Below, in pieces: positions 5,122-11,299 of a DNA stretch of 20,485 bases. The stretch comes from a virus. How positions within the stretch are numbered: the stretch's first letter is position 1; each line of letters begins with the position of its first letter. The notes beneath the pieces are model-generated. The model did no database searches, was not told where the DNA came from, and was given only the letters and a program-made list of their open reading frames with translations. The position numbers were made by a program, and so were the translations under genes. The stretch lies in the IMG/VR virus record IMGVR_UViG_3300045950_000311, positions 1-20,485 of that record; one strand, 5' to 3'.

Positions 5122-6059
5122 ACGGCATCGGTAGGCCATCGGTCCTGCACCAGCGCATGGCGGCGCTGGTGGCCTTCGTTCGTGCCGAGGCCGCCGCGGG
5201 GCGGCAGGCGCCGGGCAATGCCGCGCTCGCGCGGGTGCTCGGCCTGCGCGGGCTGACCGGCGCGAAGGAAGTGCTGGCGGAGGCCGAGGCGCGCGGGCTG
5301 CTCGTCGTGGAGCGCGGCCCCGCCTGGCGCATCATGTCCGCGCCGGACGGCGCTTGGCGCACCGCCCCGCCCGTGCCGCGGCCGCAGCCGCAGGGCGGGC
5401 GCCCATCCTCCTTCGATGCCGGCGAGGATGCCGCGCTGCGCGCCGCCTGGGCCGAGGGGCTGACGCTCGGCGCCATCGCCGCGCGGCTCGGGCGCAGCCG
5501 CAACAGCATCGCCGGGCGCGTGCGTCGGCTCGGCCTGCCGCCGCGGCCCTCGCCGATCGGCCAGCGCGCGCCCGAGCGCGAGAAGAAGCCCGCGCGCGTG
5601 ACGGTGCGCGACCTGCAGCGCGCCGCGCGCATCGCCGCCCGCCGCGCCGTCGCGCCCATCCGCAGCGATGGCGTGCGGCCCGTCACCTATGCCGGCGCGA
5701 AGGGCCTCGCCCGCGCGCAGGCCAACAGCATCCCGGCGGCGCCTCGCGCGCCCGTCGGCGATCCGGCGCCCGTCCGGTCAACGGGTGGTCTCTTGGACGT
5801 TTCCTCCCTTGACCTACCCCGGCCGGTGGCCCCGGCCGGGGGATTTTCCGGCCCCGGCGGCTGCCGCTGGCCGATGTGGGGAAACCGGGAGCGTCCGAGC
5901 CACGTCTATTGCGGAGCGCCCGTCAGCCACCGGCGGGACGGCACCCCGCGCCCCTACTGCGAGGCGCACGCCGCGCGCGCCTTCACCGACAAGATGGAGG
6001 GCGAGCCCGGCCATGTGATCACGCGCGGCACCTTCGCCTGGGGCGGGGTGCGCGCGTGA
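5118..6059 (+). CDS. GcrA-like cell-cycle regulator fused to an N-terminal winged-helix domain
   Basis: A 313-residue protein in three parts. Residues about 5-75 resemble a LexA/MarR-like winged helix (MAALVAFVRAEAAAGRQAPG, then a LARVLGLRGLTGAKEVLAEA helix pair and a VVERG wing). Residues 98-142 match the GcrA N-terminal helix-turn-helix (WAEGLTLGAIAARLGRSRNS, then IAGRVRRLGL). Residues 247-290 match the GcrA C-terminal module (GCRWPMWGN, then VYCGAPVS, PYCEAHAA) with Cys249, Cys265, Cys281 and His284 spaced for metal binding. Host GcrA recruits sigma-70 RNA polymerase to promoters with methylated GANTC. Here a promoter-control role for phage or host genes is inferred. The extra N-terminal domain and long Arg/Ala linker are unusual. 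ATGA and GTGA overlaps place it inside the operon. Confidence 0.8.
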   Translation: MNGIGRPSVLHQRMAALVAFVRAEAAAGRQAPGNAALARVLGLRGLTGAKEVLAEAEARGLLVVERGPAWRIMSAPDGAWRTAPPVPRPQPQGGRPSSFDAGEDAALRAAWAEGLTLGAIAARLGRSRNSIAGRVRRLGLPPRPSPIGQRAPEREKKPARVTVRDLQRAARIAARRAVAPIRSDGVRPVTYAGAKGLARAQANSIPAAPRAPVGDPAPVRSTGGLLDVSSLDLPRPVAPAGGFSGPGGCRWPMWGNRERPSHVYCGAPVSHRRDGTPRPYCEAHAARAFTDKMEGEPGHVITRGTFAWGGVRA

Positions 6060-6343
6060 GCGGCGATGTGCTTGGCGGCCTGACGGAAGGCGAGGAGCAG
6101 CGCCGCGCCGATGTCGCGCTGCATGTCCTCTCGGTGCTGCGCGCCCGCGCCTTCACGCCGGCGGACCAAGTGATGGTGCTGATGATGGTCGCGGGCTCGC
6201 TCATCGCCACCAACACGCCGCGCCAGGAGGACCGGATCGCCGCCGTGCTCTTTGCCGGCCGCGCGCTCGGCAGCGGCGTCTCCGGCGCGGCGCAGGCGCT
6301 CGACGAATGGATGGCCGAGATCCCGGCGGAGGGCCGCGCATGA
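6056..6343 (+). CDS. Small unknown helical protein (95 aa)
   Basis: The start is a GTG overlapping the stop of the GcrA-like gene (GTGA); a longer ATG-started frame would run 180 bp into that gene and is rejected. The protein is helical, with segments VALHVLSVLRARAFTPAD, MVLMMVAGSLIATNT and IAAVLFAGRALGSGVSGAAQ. The mid segment is hydrophobic but broken by polar residues, so membrane insertion is doubtful. The stop overlaps the next ATG. The family is not recognised. Confidence 0.6.
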   Translation: MSGDVLGGLTEGEEQRRADVALHVLSVLRARAFTPADQVMVLMMVAGSLIATNTPRQEDRIAAVLFAGRALGSGVSGAAQALDEWMAEIPAEGRA

Positions 6344-6588
6344 GCCTGCGATGGTCCCACGATCCGCGGCGGGATCTCTACACCGCGCGCTGCGGCTCGC
6401 AGTTGCAGGGGATGGCGCGGGTCTGGCTGCACGCCGATGGCTGGCGCTGGGCGCTCGACATGCTGCCCGAAGACCAGGAGCCGGTGATCCGCTCCACCGT
6501 CGGCTACGCCACGGCCGAGGAAGCGATCGGCATGGTCGAGGCGCAGGCGGTGATCTGGCCCGTGCTGGTGCGGGAGGCGGTGCGGTGA
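6340..6588 (+). CDS. Small Trp-rich protein (82 aa), unknown function
   Basis: An 82-residue protein starting MSLRWSHDPRRDLYTARCGS. It has five Trp residues and alternating beta-like strands (RVWLHADGWRWALDML), then a helix (TAEEAIGMVEAQAVI). The compact size and pattern resemble single-domain phage accessory proteins, but I cannot name the family. It is coupled by ATGA to the preceding gene. Its stop overlaps a GTG (6585) that could be an alternative start for the next gene. Confidence 0.6.
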   Translation: MSLRWSHDPRRDLYTARCGSQLQGMARVWLHADGWRWALDMLPEDQEPVIRSTVGYATAEEAIGMVEAQAVIWPVLVREAVR

Positions 6589-6614
6589 GCGCGCGATCGG
6601 CGAGGGAGGTGGCC

Positions 6615-7043
6615 ATGGCGGATGACATAGACACGGTGCGCGTGAACGGTGGCCCGCCGGTGCCCCTTTCGGAGGTCAAGCGGGCGGTGCTTGTGGCCAC
6701 GGCCGCCAAACGTCGAGATCGGGCGCTCTCCACGAGCGGCGATCAGCGCGACATCGAAGCGCCCGACGGGGCAGGAGTTCACCCGCGACAGTTGGAGCGA
6801 GAGGCCGAAGCGGGTGGAATCGCGGCCGACCGGCTGCGCTCGATCATCGAGCGGATCGAGCGGCTGGAGGAGGAGAAGGAGGCGCTCTCCTCCGACATCA
6901 AGGACATCATGTCGGAGGCGAAGTCGGCCGGCTTCGACGTCAAGGTGATCCGCCAGGTGCTGCGCATCCGCAAGCAGGAGCCCGCCGAGGTGGAGGAGCA
7001 GGAGGCGCTGCTCGACCTCTACCGCCGCGCGCTCGGAATGTGA
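6615..7043 (+). CDS. gapR: GapR/DUF2312-family nucleoid protein with N-terminal extension
   Basis: A 142-residue protein. Residues about 68-142 match the whole of GapR/DUF2312: a coiled-coil helix (RSIIERIERLEEEKEALSSD, then IKDIM), the family core EAKSAGFDVKVIRQVLRIRK and the ending LLDLYRRALGM. GapR dimers clamp AT-rich, overtwisted DNA and help topoisomerases during replication in Alphaproteobacteria. The usual protein is about 90 residues; here about 65 extra residues precede it, with a basic patch (AAKRRDR) and no recognised domain. The ATG at 6615 has GGGAGGT upstream. A coupled GTG at 6585 would add ten residues. Placed in the early operon before the replication ATPase, it probably acts in phage replication or chromosome takeover. 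Confidence 0.85.
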   Translation: MADDIDTVRVNGGPPVPLSEVKRAVLVATAAKRRDRALSTSGDQRDIEAPDGAGVHPRQLEREAEAGGIAADRLRSIIERIERLEEEKEALSSDIKDIMSEAKSAGFDVKVIRQVLRIRKQEPAEVEEQEALLDLYRRALGM

Positions 7044-7048
7044 CGCCG

Positions 7049-7138
7049 ATGACCGTGGATCAGGCCTGGTCCCTGACTGTGCTTGCCATTGCCGCGGTCG
7101 TGGCTGGCATGATTTTGCGGCAGATCGTGGCCACATGA
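7049..7138 (+). CDS. 29-residue membrane peptide
   Basis: A tiny open frame starts ATG at 7049, six bases after the GapR stop, and ends in TGA overlapping the next ATG (ATGA). The product reads MTVDQAWSLTVLAIAAVV then AGMILRQIVAT: one hydrophobic helix from about residue 8 to 24 with a single Arg after it. The exact coupling on both sides and its fill of the only gap in this part of the operon support translation. Function is unknown. Confidence 0.5.
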   Translation: MTVDQAWSLTVLAIAAVVAGMILRQIVAT

Positions 7139-7692
7139 GCGCCGCGCTCGAAACCCCGCCCGATGACGCCGCCGCCTGGGCGGCCGAGGCCGCGCGCTGG
7201 TGGCAGGAGCGGCATCCGCTCCCGCGCCTCGGCACGCCGGAGGGCGACGCGCCCGCATGGTCCTTCGCCAATGTCTGCGCCGGGTATGACGAGGCCTCGA
7301 TGGCGCGCGTGCTGGTCGAGATGGGGCTGCGGCGCGTCGCGACGCTGGCGCGCGGGGATATCCGCTGGTGGCCGCCGGAATACCACCGTGCCTCCCGCCA
7401 TTGGGAGCGGGAGGAAGCGGCGCGGCTCAACCGCTTCCTCCGTGGCAGCCGTGTCTTCCTGATGCAGGAGCGTGGCGGCGCGGGCCGCGTGATCCCGCCG
7501 CCCGACCTGATGCTCGCCGTGGATGTGGACGCCGGTGCCGGCGCCTGGCGTACGCTCTCGGGCGGTGCCGTGGGGGAGGACTGGATCAGCCTCGGCGCCT
7601 TCTGCTGGCGGGTCGGCCGCGGCGCGGCGGCGGCGCGGATCGTGCGCATCTGCGGCTACAGGAGGTTGCCCCGTGTCGGCGACCTCCGATGA
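7135..7692 (+). CDS. Unknown early phage protein (185 aa)
   Basis: A 185-residue protein starting MSAALETPPDDAAAWAAEAA. It is rich in Trp and Arg (ARWWQERHPLPRLGTPEG, DIRWWPPEYHRASRHWERE), with a C-terminal half of beta-like strands (RVFLMQERGGAGRVIPP, then LMLAVDVDAG). No catalytic motif or known domain is recognised. The ATG overlaps the stop of the 29-residue peptide. Its last 20 bases overlap the start of the replication ATPase gene. It may be a partner of that ATPase, by position only. Confidence 0.65.
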   Translation: MSAALETPPDDAAAWAAEAARWWQERHPLPRLGTPEGDAPAWSFANVCAGYDEASMARVLVEMGLRRVATLARGDIRWWPPEYHRASRHWEREEAARLNRFLRGSRVFLMQERGGAGRVIPPPDLMLAVDVDAGAGAWRTLSGGAVGEDWISLGAFCWRVGRGAAAARIVRICGYRRLPRVGDLR

Positions 7693-8974
7693 CAATGACG
7701 ACTTCGCCGCGGCCGAGGCGGCGGCGATCGCGCAGTTCTCCGTCATCCCCGGCGGGCGGCGCGCGCCGCTGCGGGCCGAGCAGCGCGGCGGGCCGCCGCC
7801 GCTCTGGGTGGAATCGGGCGCCTGGGACGAGAGCGCCATCCCGCCGCGCCCCTGGCTCGCGCGCGGCTACCTGCTGCGCGGCAGCGTCACCGTGCTCGCC
7901 GGGGTGGGCTCGGCGGGCAAGTCATCGCTCTGCGTCTCCTACGCTGTCGCGCTCGCCCTCGGCATGCGCTTCGGGCGGTTCGAGCCGGCCGGGCTGCCGG
8001 AGTTCCAGGATGCCGGCGCGCCGAAGCGCAAGGTGCTGCTCTACAACGTTGAGGATGACGACGACGAGCAGCGCCGCCGCCTCAGCGCCGCGCTGCGCCA
8101 GTTCGGGGCCGCCCCGGCCGATCTCGACGGCCACGTCTTCCGCTGCGGTCCGGCGAGCATCGGCACCCTGCTCGAGCGCGACGCCTACAGCGGCGCCGTG
8201 GGCTTCACCGATGCCTGGCACGCGCTGGAAGGGCTGATCGCGCACCACAAGCCGGACCTCGTGGTCCTCGACCCGCTGGTCGAGCTGCACACGGCCGAGG
8301 AGAACGACAACACCGCGCTGCGCGCCGTCATCGCGCATCTGCGCGGCATCGCCCAGCGGCACCGCTGCGCGCTGGTGCTGGTCCATCACACGCGCAAGGG
8401 CGCCGAGGCGGGGGACATGGAGGGCATCCGCGGCGCCGGCAGCATCGTCGGCGCGGCGCGCATCGCGCTGACCTGCGCGCCCATGACGCGGGAGGAAGCG
8501 GATGCGCTCGGCGTGCCGCTCGATCTCCGGCGGCGCTTCTTCCGGGTGGACAACGCCAAGGCGAACTACTCCCCGGCGACCGAGGCGGCGTGGCACGAGC
8601 TCACGGAATACGAGCTCGACAACGGGGACTACGTGGCCGCGGCCGTGCCCTGGAAACCGCAGGATGGCGCCGCGGCCGGGCCGGGCGGCGCGGCGCCCGA
8701 GGCGCTCGCGCTGCTCGAGGCCGAGGTCGCGCGCGGCACCGAGCACGGACCCTACAGTCCGCGGCTCGAACCGCACGAGCTGCGCAGCGTGGCAGCGGTG
8801 ATGGCGCGGCTCGGGATCGAGAAGCCCGTCGCCCAGCGGTCGGCGCTGCGCTGGCTGATGGGGCGGGGCTTCACCGTGCAGCAATACCGGGACGCGCAGA
8901 GGCGCATCCGCAAGGGCCTGCGTGCCCATGATGGCGGCCCCGAAGCGCGCTGGCTGGATGCGGCCGATGCATAG
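7673..8974 (+). CDS. RepA/AAA_25-type replication ATPase
   Basis: A 433-residue protein starting at GTG 7673 with AGGAGG upstream; the longer ATG frame lacks a ribosome site and lies inside the previous gene. Walker A is GVGSAGKSS (residues 77-85), Walker B LVVLD (196-200), and a VHHTRKG motif (237-243) is typical of RecA-fold hexameric helicases of the RepA/RSF1010 and AAA_25 group. An acidic segment (NVEDDDDEQ, 125-133) matches the conserved glutamate region. The C-terminal third (EPHELRSVAAVMARLGIEKP onward) may be a helix-turn-helix. These proteins unwind DNA at phage or plasmid origins. A dense repeat array follows directly, supporting origin firing as the role. Confidence 0.85.
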   Translation: MSATSDDNDDFAAAEAAAIAQFSVIPGGRRAPLRAEQRGGPPPLWVESGAWDESAIPPRPWLARGYLLRGSVTVLAGVGSAGKSSLCVSYAVALALGMRFGRFEPAGLPEFQDAGAPKRKVLLYNVEDDDDEQRRRLSAALRQFGAAPADLDGHVFRCGPASIGTLLERDAYSGAVGFTDAWHALEGLIAHHKPDLVVLDPLVELHTAEENDNTALRAVIAHLRGIAQRHRCALVLVHHTRKGAEAGDMEGIRGAGSIVGAARIALTCAPMTREEADALGVPLDLRRRFFRVDNAKANYSPATEAAWHELTEYELDNGDYVAAAVPWKPQDGAAAGPGGAAPEALALLEAEVARGTEHGPYSPRLEPHELRSVAAVMARLGIEKPVAQRSALRWLMGRGFTVQQYRDAQRRIRKGLRAHDGGPEARWLDAADA

Positions 8975-9111
8975 GCAGGAATGGACCGCCCCGAAAGCGC
9001 CCCGAAAGCGCCCCGAAGTGGAGGGGCGCGGCGCAACTTCGGGGCGCCCCGAAAGCGCCCCGAAAGCGCCCCGGAAATCAGGGGGCGGCGCAACTTCGGG
9101 GCGGGGGCAAG

Positions 9112-9131
9112 AATGGCGGAAAACCGCCATT
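9112..9131 (+). terminator. Hairpin with AAAA loop, possible terminator or origin structure
   Basis: AATGGCGG, AAAA, CCGCCATT forms a perfect 8-bp stem, followed by TTC (TTTTC when the last stem T bases are counted). The short T-run makes it a weak intrinsic terminator for the early operon; it may instead be a structural part of the origin. Confidence 0.4.
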
Positions 9132-9146
9132 TTCGGGGGCCTCGCC

Positions 9147-9175
9147 TACGCGCGTGCGCGCGTGCGCGCGCGCAC
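9147..9175. other. 29-bp alternating purine-pyrimidine tract (Z-DNA-prone)
   Basis: Strict alternation from T9147 to C9175, almost all CG and GT steps. Such tracts flip to left-handed DNA under negative supercoiling. It lies inside the candidate origin, between two hairpins. Confidence 0.7.
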
Positions 9176-9189
9176 CCCCTTCGGGGGTG
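9173..9189 (+). terminator. Hairpin CACCCCC-TTC-GGGGGTG followed by GGGTTTTC
   Basis: A 7-bp perfect stem with a TTC loop, then GGG and four T bases. The loop overlaps a near-copy of the origin repeat in inverted orientation. It could end early transcription or be an origin structure. Confidence 0.35.
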
Positions 9190-9307
9190 GGGTTTTCGGG
9201 GCGCTTGCGGGGCGCCCCCGGAAAAGCGCCCCGAAGAGCGCCCCGGCCTGGGGGCCGGAGCGACTTCGGGGCGGTCTTCGGGGCGGCGGCATCAGGCGGG
9301 GGTGGGC

Positions 9308-9880
9308 ATGAGCGCATCGGCGGTGATGGATCGGCAGATCGTGCTGGAAGACCTTCCGGCGCCCTACTGCACGCCGGAGGCGGTCGCCGCCCGCTACCGC
9401 CCGGAGCCTGTCGAGGTGGCGGAGGACGAAGCGCCGCGCCTGCGCCCGCTGCGCCGCGACCCGCTGATCCTGCTCGAGGCCGATGGCGCCATTACCACGA
9501 AGCAGCGCGAGGCGGGGCAGGAGATCCTGCGCGTGTTCACCGCCATCACCGCCGCCGCCGCGCCGCGCGGCGTGTGCGGCTATGCCGAGCGGCTGTCGCG
9601 CAGCACGAGCGATGACCTGCCGGTCTCCCTGCGCCTGGCCTACACCAACCGCTACGGCCCGTGGCGGGACTGGGCGGGGCGAGAGCCCGCCAGCCGCCGC
9701 CAGCGCCGCGCGTCGCTCGCGGACCTGACGCTGCTGGTCTGCGTGGATGGGCTGGGGCAGGACCAGGCGGGCTTGCGGCTCGGCATGTGCAGGCGGTCCG
9801 TCGTGGCGCGGCTGGCATACAGCCTGCACCACTACTGCCTGCTGGCGGGCTGGATCGCGCCCGAGAAATCGGCCGCTTGA
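9308..9880 (+). CDS. DUF6456-like phage protein, possible late regulator
   Basis: A 190-residue protein starting MSASAVMDRQIVLEDLPAPY at ATG 9308; the longer frame through the repeat array is low-complexity and rejected. The region ITTKQREAGQEILRVF, then an Arg/Ala-rich middle, DLTLLVCVDGLGQDQAGLRL and a C-terminal helix (SVVARLAYSLHHYCLLAGW) resembles DUF6456-type alphaproteobacterial proteins, which have a similar order of segments and probably bind DNA. It is the last gene before the late region, where phages often place an activator or antiterminator. That role is inference from position. It is followed by a strong stem-loop. Confidence 0.55.
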   Translation: MSASAVMDRQIVLEDLPAPYCTPEAVAARYRPEPVEVAEDEAPRLRPLRRDPLILLEADGAITTKQREAGQEILRVFTAITAAAAPRGVCGYAERLSRSTSDDLPVSLRLAYTNRYGPWRDWAGREPASRRQRRASLADLTLLVCVDGLGQDQAGLRLGMCRRSVVARLAYSLHHYCLLAGWIAPEKSAA

Positions 9881-9921
9881 CTTTCACCCGGTTTCAGCAC
9901 CAAAAATCTCCATCGTCGCGA

Positions 9922-9959
9922 ATCGCGCCCGGCAGGGGTCAGCCCCTTCCGGGCGCGAT
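9922..9959 (+). terminator. Strong 16-bp stem-loop between early and late regions
   Basis: ATCGCGCCCGG (9922-9932) pairs exactly with CCGGGCGCGAT (9949-9959). After one C/T mismatch, AGGGG pairs with CCCCT around a TCAG loop. It sits 42 bp after the early-region stop. Only three T bases follow, so it may be a terminator, a Rho-assisted one, or a target for antitermination. Confidence 0.5.
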
Positions 9960-9979
9960 GCTTTCGGGGGGCAGGTGCC

Positions 9980-10576
9980 TTGCTGACCGTCTCCGTCAGC
10001 GCCGATTTCGAGCGCCTGCGCCTCACCCTCGATGACTTCGGCCGCCGTCAGCTCCCCTACGCCGCAGCCCGTGCCTTGACCGCCACGGTCCAGGGCGCCC
10101 GGCGTGAGGTGCAGGAAGGCATGCCGCGGGTGTTCGACCGCCCGACGCCCTTCACGCAGCGCGGCATATCCATCCGCTCCGCGACGCGGAACAACCTCGA
10201 AGCCGCCGTGCTGGTCCTGCCGGTGCAGGCCTCCTACCTCCGCATCCAGGAGCAGGGCCTTCGCCGTGAGCCGAAGCGCCGCGCGCTGGTCACGCCGGCT
10301 GCGGTTCGCCTGAACCAGTATGGCAACATCCCGGCCCGTGCCCTGGCTCGGATGAAGGGCCGATCGGATGTCTTCGTGGGCACGGTGAGAGGCATCGGCG
10401 GCTTCTGGCAGCGCCTGCCGGATCGAGGTCTGCGCCTGTTAGCCCGCTTCGAGGGGCCGAAGAAGGGCGCCGAGCGCCCCTTCTTCTTCCCCGCGGTCGA
10501 GCGATCCCTGCGCCGCGACTTCAACCGCCTCATGGGCGACGCGCTGGCCGAGGCGCTGCGGACGGCCAGGCCCTAG
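9980..10576 (+). CDS. Phage virion-associated protein (tail/neck-type, unnamed family)
   Basis: A 198-residue protein starting at TTG 9980 with GGGGGGCAGG upstream; the ATG at 9958 is in another frame. The phrases VFDRPTPFTQRGISIR, NNLEAAVLVLPVQASYLRIQ, a PAAVRLNQYGNIPARAL segment and GGFWQRLPDRGLRLL recur in a family of phage proteins of about 200 residues found in lambda-like and mosaic prophages near head or tail genes. A structural, tail or neck role is inferred from that context only. It is the first gene of the late region, just before the small terminase. Confidence 0.6.
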   Translation: MLTVSVSADFERLRLTLDDFGRRQLPYAAARALTATVQGARREVQEGMPRVFDRPTPFTQRGISIRSATRNNLEAAVLVLPVQASYLRIQEQGLRREPKRRALVTPAAVRLNQYGNIPARALARMKGRSDVFVGTVRGIGGFWQRLPDRGLRLLARFEGPKKGAERPFFFPAVERSLRRDFNRLMGDALAEALRTARP

Positions 10577-10717
10577 GGGGGGGCTCCGGGTCCTTCCCGC
10601 CGGACGCCCCACCGCGCGTATTTCGCGCCGCGGTCGGACGCCGAATTTTTGTGCAGAAACAATGGGTTCTGTTGTGGTTCGCTTTGCGGTTTGCGCGCGA
10701 CCTTGGAGGTGAGGCCG
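10577..10717. other. Non-coding gap before terminase genes, candidate cos/late-promoter region
   Basis: The 141-bp gap contains a hyphenated palindrome ACCGCG...CGCGGT (10611-10634, 12-bp centre), a direct repeat CGGACGCC (10601-10608 and 10635-10642), an AT-rich island from about 10644 and an imperfect inverted repeat CAGAAAC/GGTTCTG (10654-10671). In lambda the cos cleavage and small-terminase binding sites lie directly upstream of the small terminase gene, so this is the expected place. No convincing sigma-70 promoter can be read. Confidence 0.35.
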
Positions 10718-11299
10718 ATGCCCACGGTCAATCTCGATGAGATGGCTAGGGTGCTCCGCGTGTCCCTTCCTACCCTCCGTGCGTGGATCAGGCGGCACCC
10801 CGACTTCCCCGTCGTGGCTGAGGGGCGCAACGGGCTCCCCTGGGAACTCGATCCCGAGGCGGTCATCGCATTCGTCCGCCGTAAGAATGATGAGGAGGCT
10901 GCCAGGCAAGCGGAGCGCGATGACCTTCTTGCCCAGATCAGCCTGCCGATCGAGGATCTGGTGCCGGCCGAGAACCGTGGTCTCACGGCGGCCGAGCGGC
11001 TCAAGCTCGCGCAGGCGATGCGCGTGGAGGATGAGGTCGCGAAGCAGCGCGCCTTCCTCGTCCAGACTTCCGAGATGCGTGCCCGCCTCACGGATGCCTG
11101 GGGGCCGCTGAACCAGTTCCTTCAGTCGCTGCCCGGCCAGCTTGGCCGCCGCCATAACCTGCCCGATGCAGTCGTCCGCGACATGCGCCGGGCCATAGAG
11201 ACGCAGCAGCGGGAGCTGCACCGGCGCTTGGTGGATCTGCTCGATCCCGGTGCCGCAGCGCCGCCGCACGAGGAAGAGGAGCATGCCGCAGCCGCCTGA
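10718..11299 (+). CDS. terS: Terminase small subunit, Nu1-like
   Basis: A 193-residue protein starting MPTVNLDEMARVLRVSLPTL, with GGAGGTGAGG upstream of ATG 10718. Residues 3-55 form a winged helix-turn-helix (TLRAWIRRHPDFPVVAEGRN, then LPWELDPEAVIAFVRRK) like lambda Nu1 and other phage DNA-packaging small subunits. The middle (LTAAERLKLAQAMRVEDEVA) and C-terminal helices (MRRAIETQQRELHRRLVDLL) fit oligomerisation and binding to the large subunit. It selects phage DNA at the packaging site for the terminase motor. The last 17 bases overlap the large subunit gene, as expected for a terminase pair. Confidence 0.85.
   Translation: MPTVNLDEMARVLRVSLPTLRAWIRRHPDFPVVAEGRNGLPWELDPEAVIAFVRRKNDEEAARQAERDDLLAQISLPIEDLVPAENRGLTAAERLKLAQAMRVEDEVAKQRAFLVQTSEMRARLTDAWGPLNQFLQSLPGQLGRRHNLPDAVVRDMRRAIETQQRELHRRLVDLLDPGAAAPPHEEEEHAAAA

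Larger units (their letters stand above)
8988..9284. repeat. GCCCCGAA iteron-like array, candidate replication origin
   Basis: The 333-bp gap 8975-9307 holds exact copies of GCCCCGAA in direct orientation (8988, 8999, 9010, 9046, 9057, 9228) and inverted (9038, 9095, 9195, 9265, 9277), with near-copies at 9068, 9132, 9180 and 9240. One more copy (8937) is in the end of the ATPase gene. Some are spaced exactly 11 bp (one helical turn). A larger unit of about 58 bp (8988-9046 and 9046-9103) is duplicated, each ending in GGCGCAACTTCGGGGCG. Placement next to a RepA-like ATPase suggests an origin. Low-complexity frames across it look unlike proteins. Confidence 0.65.

Noticed and set aside
8988-9103. 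CRISPR-like array
   Set aside because: Repeats are only 8-17 bp, occur in both orientations and lack regular unique spacers of 30-40 bp. No cas genes are present.
8922-9311. Plus-strand frame across the GCCCCGAA array
   Set aside because: The product is a low-complexity repeat of Ala, Pro, Arg and Gly created by the DNA repeats, with no ribosome site; the region is better read as non-coding.
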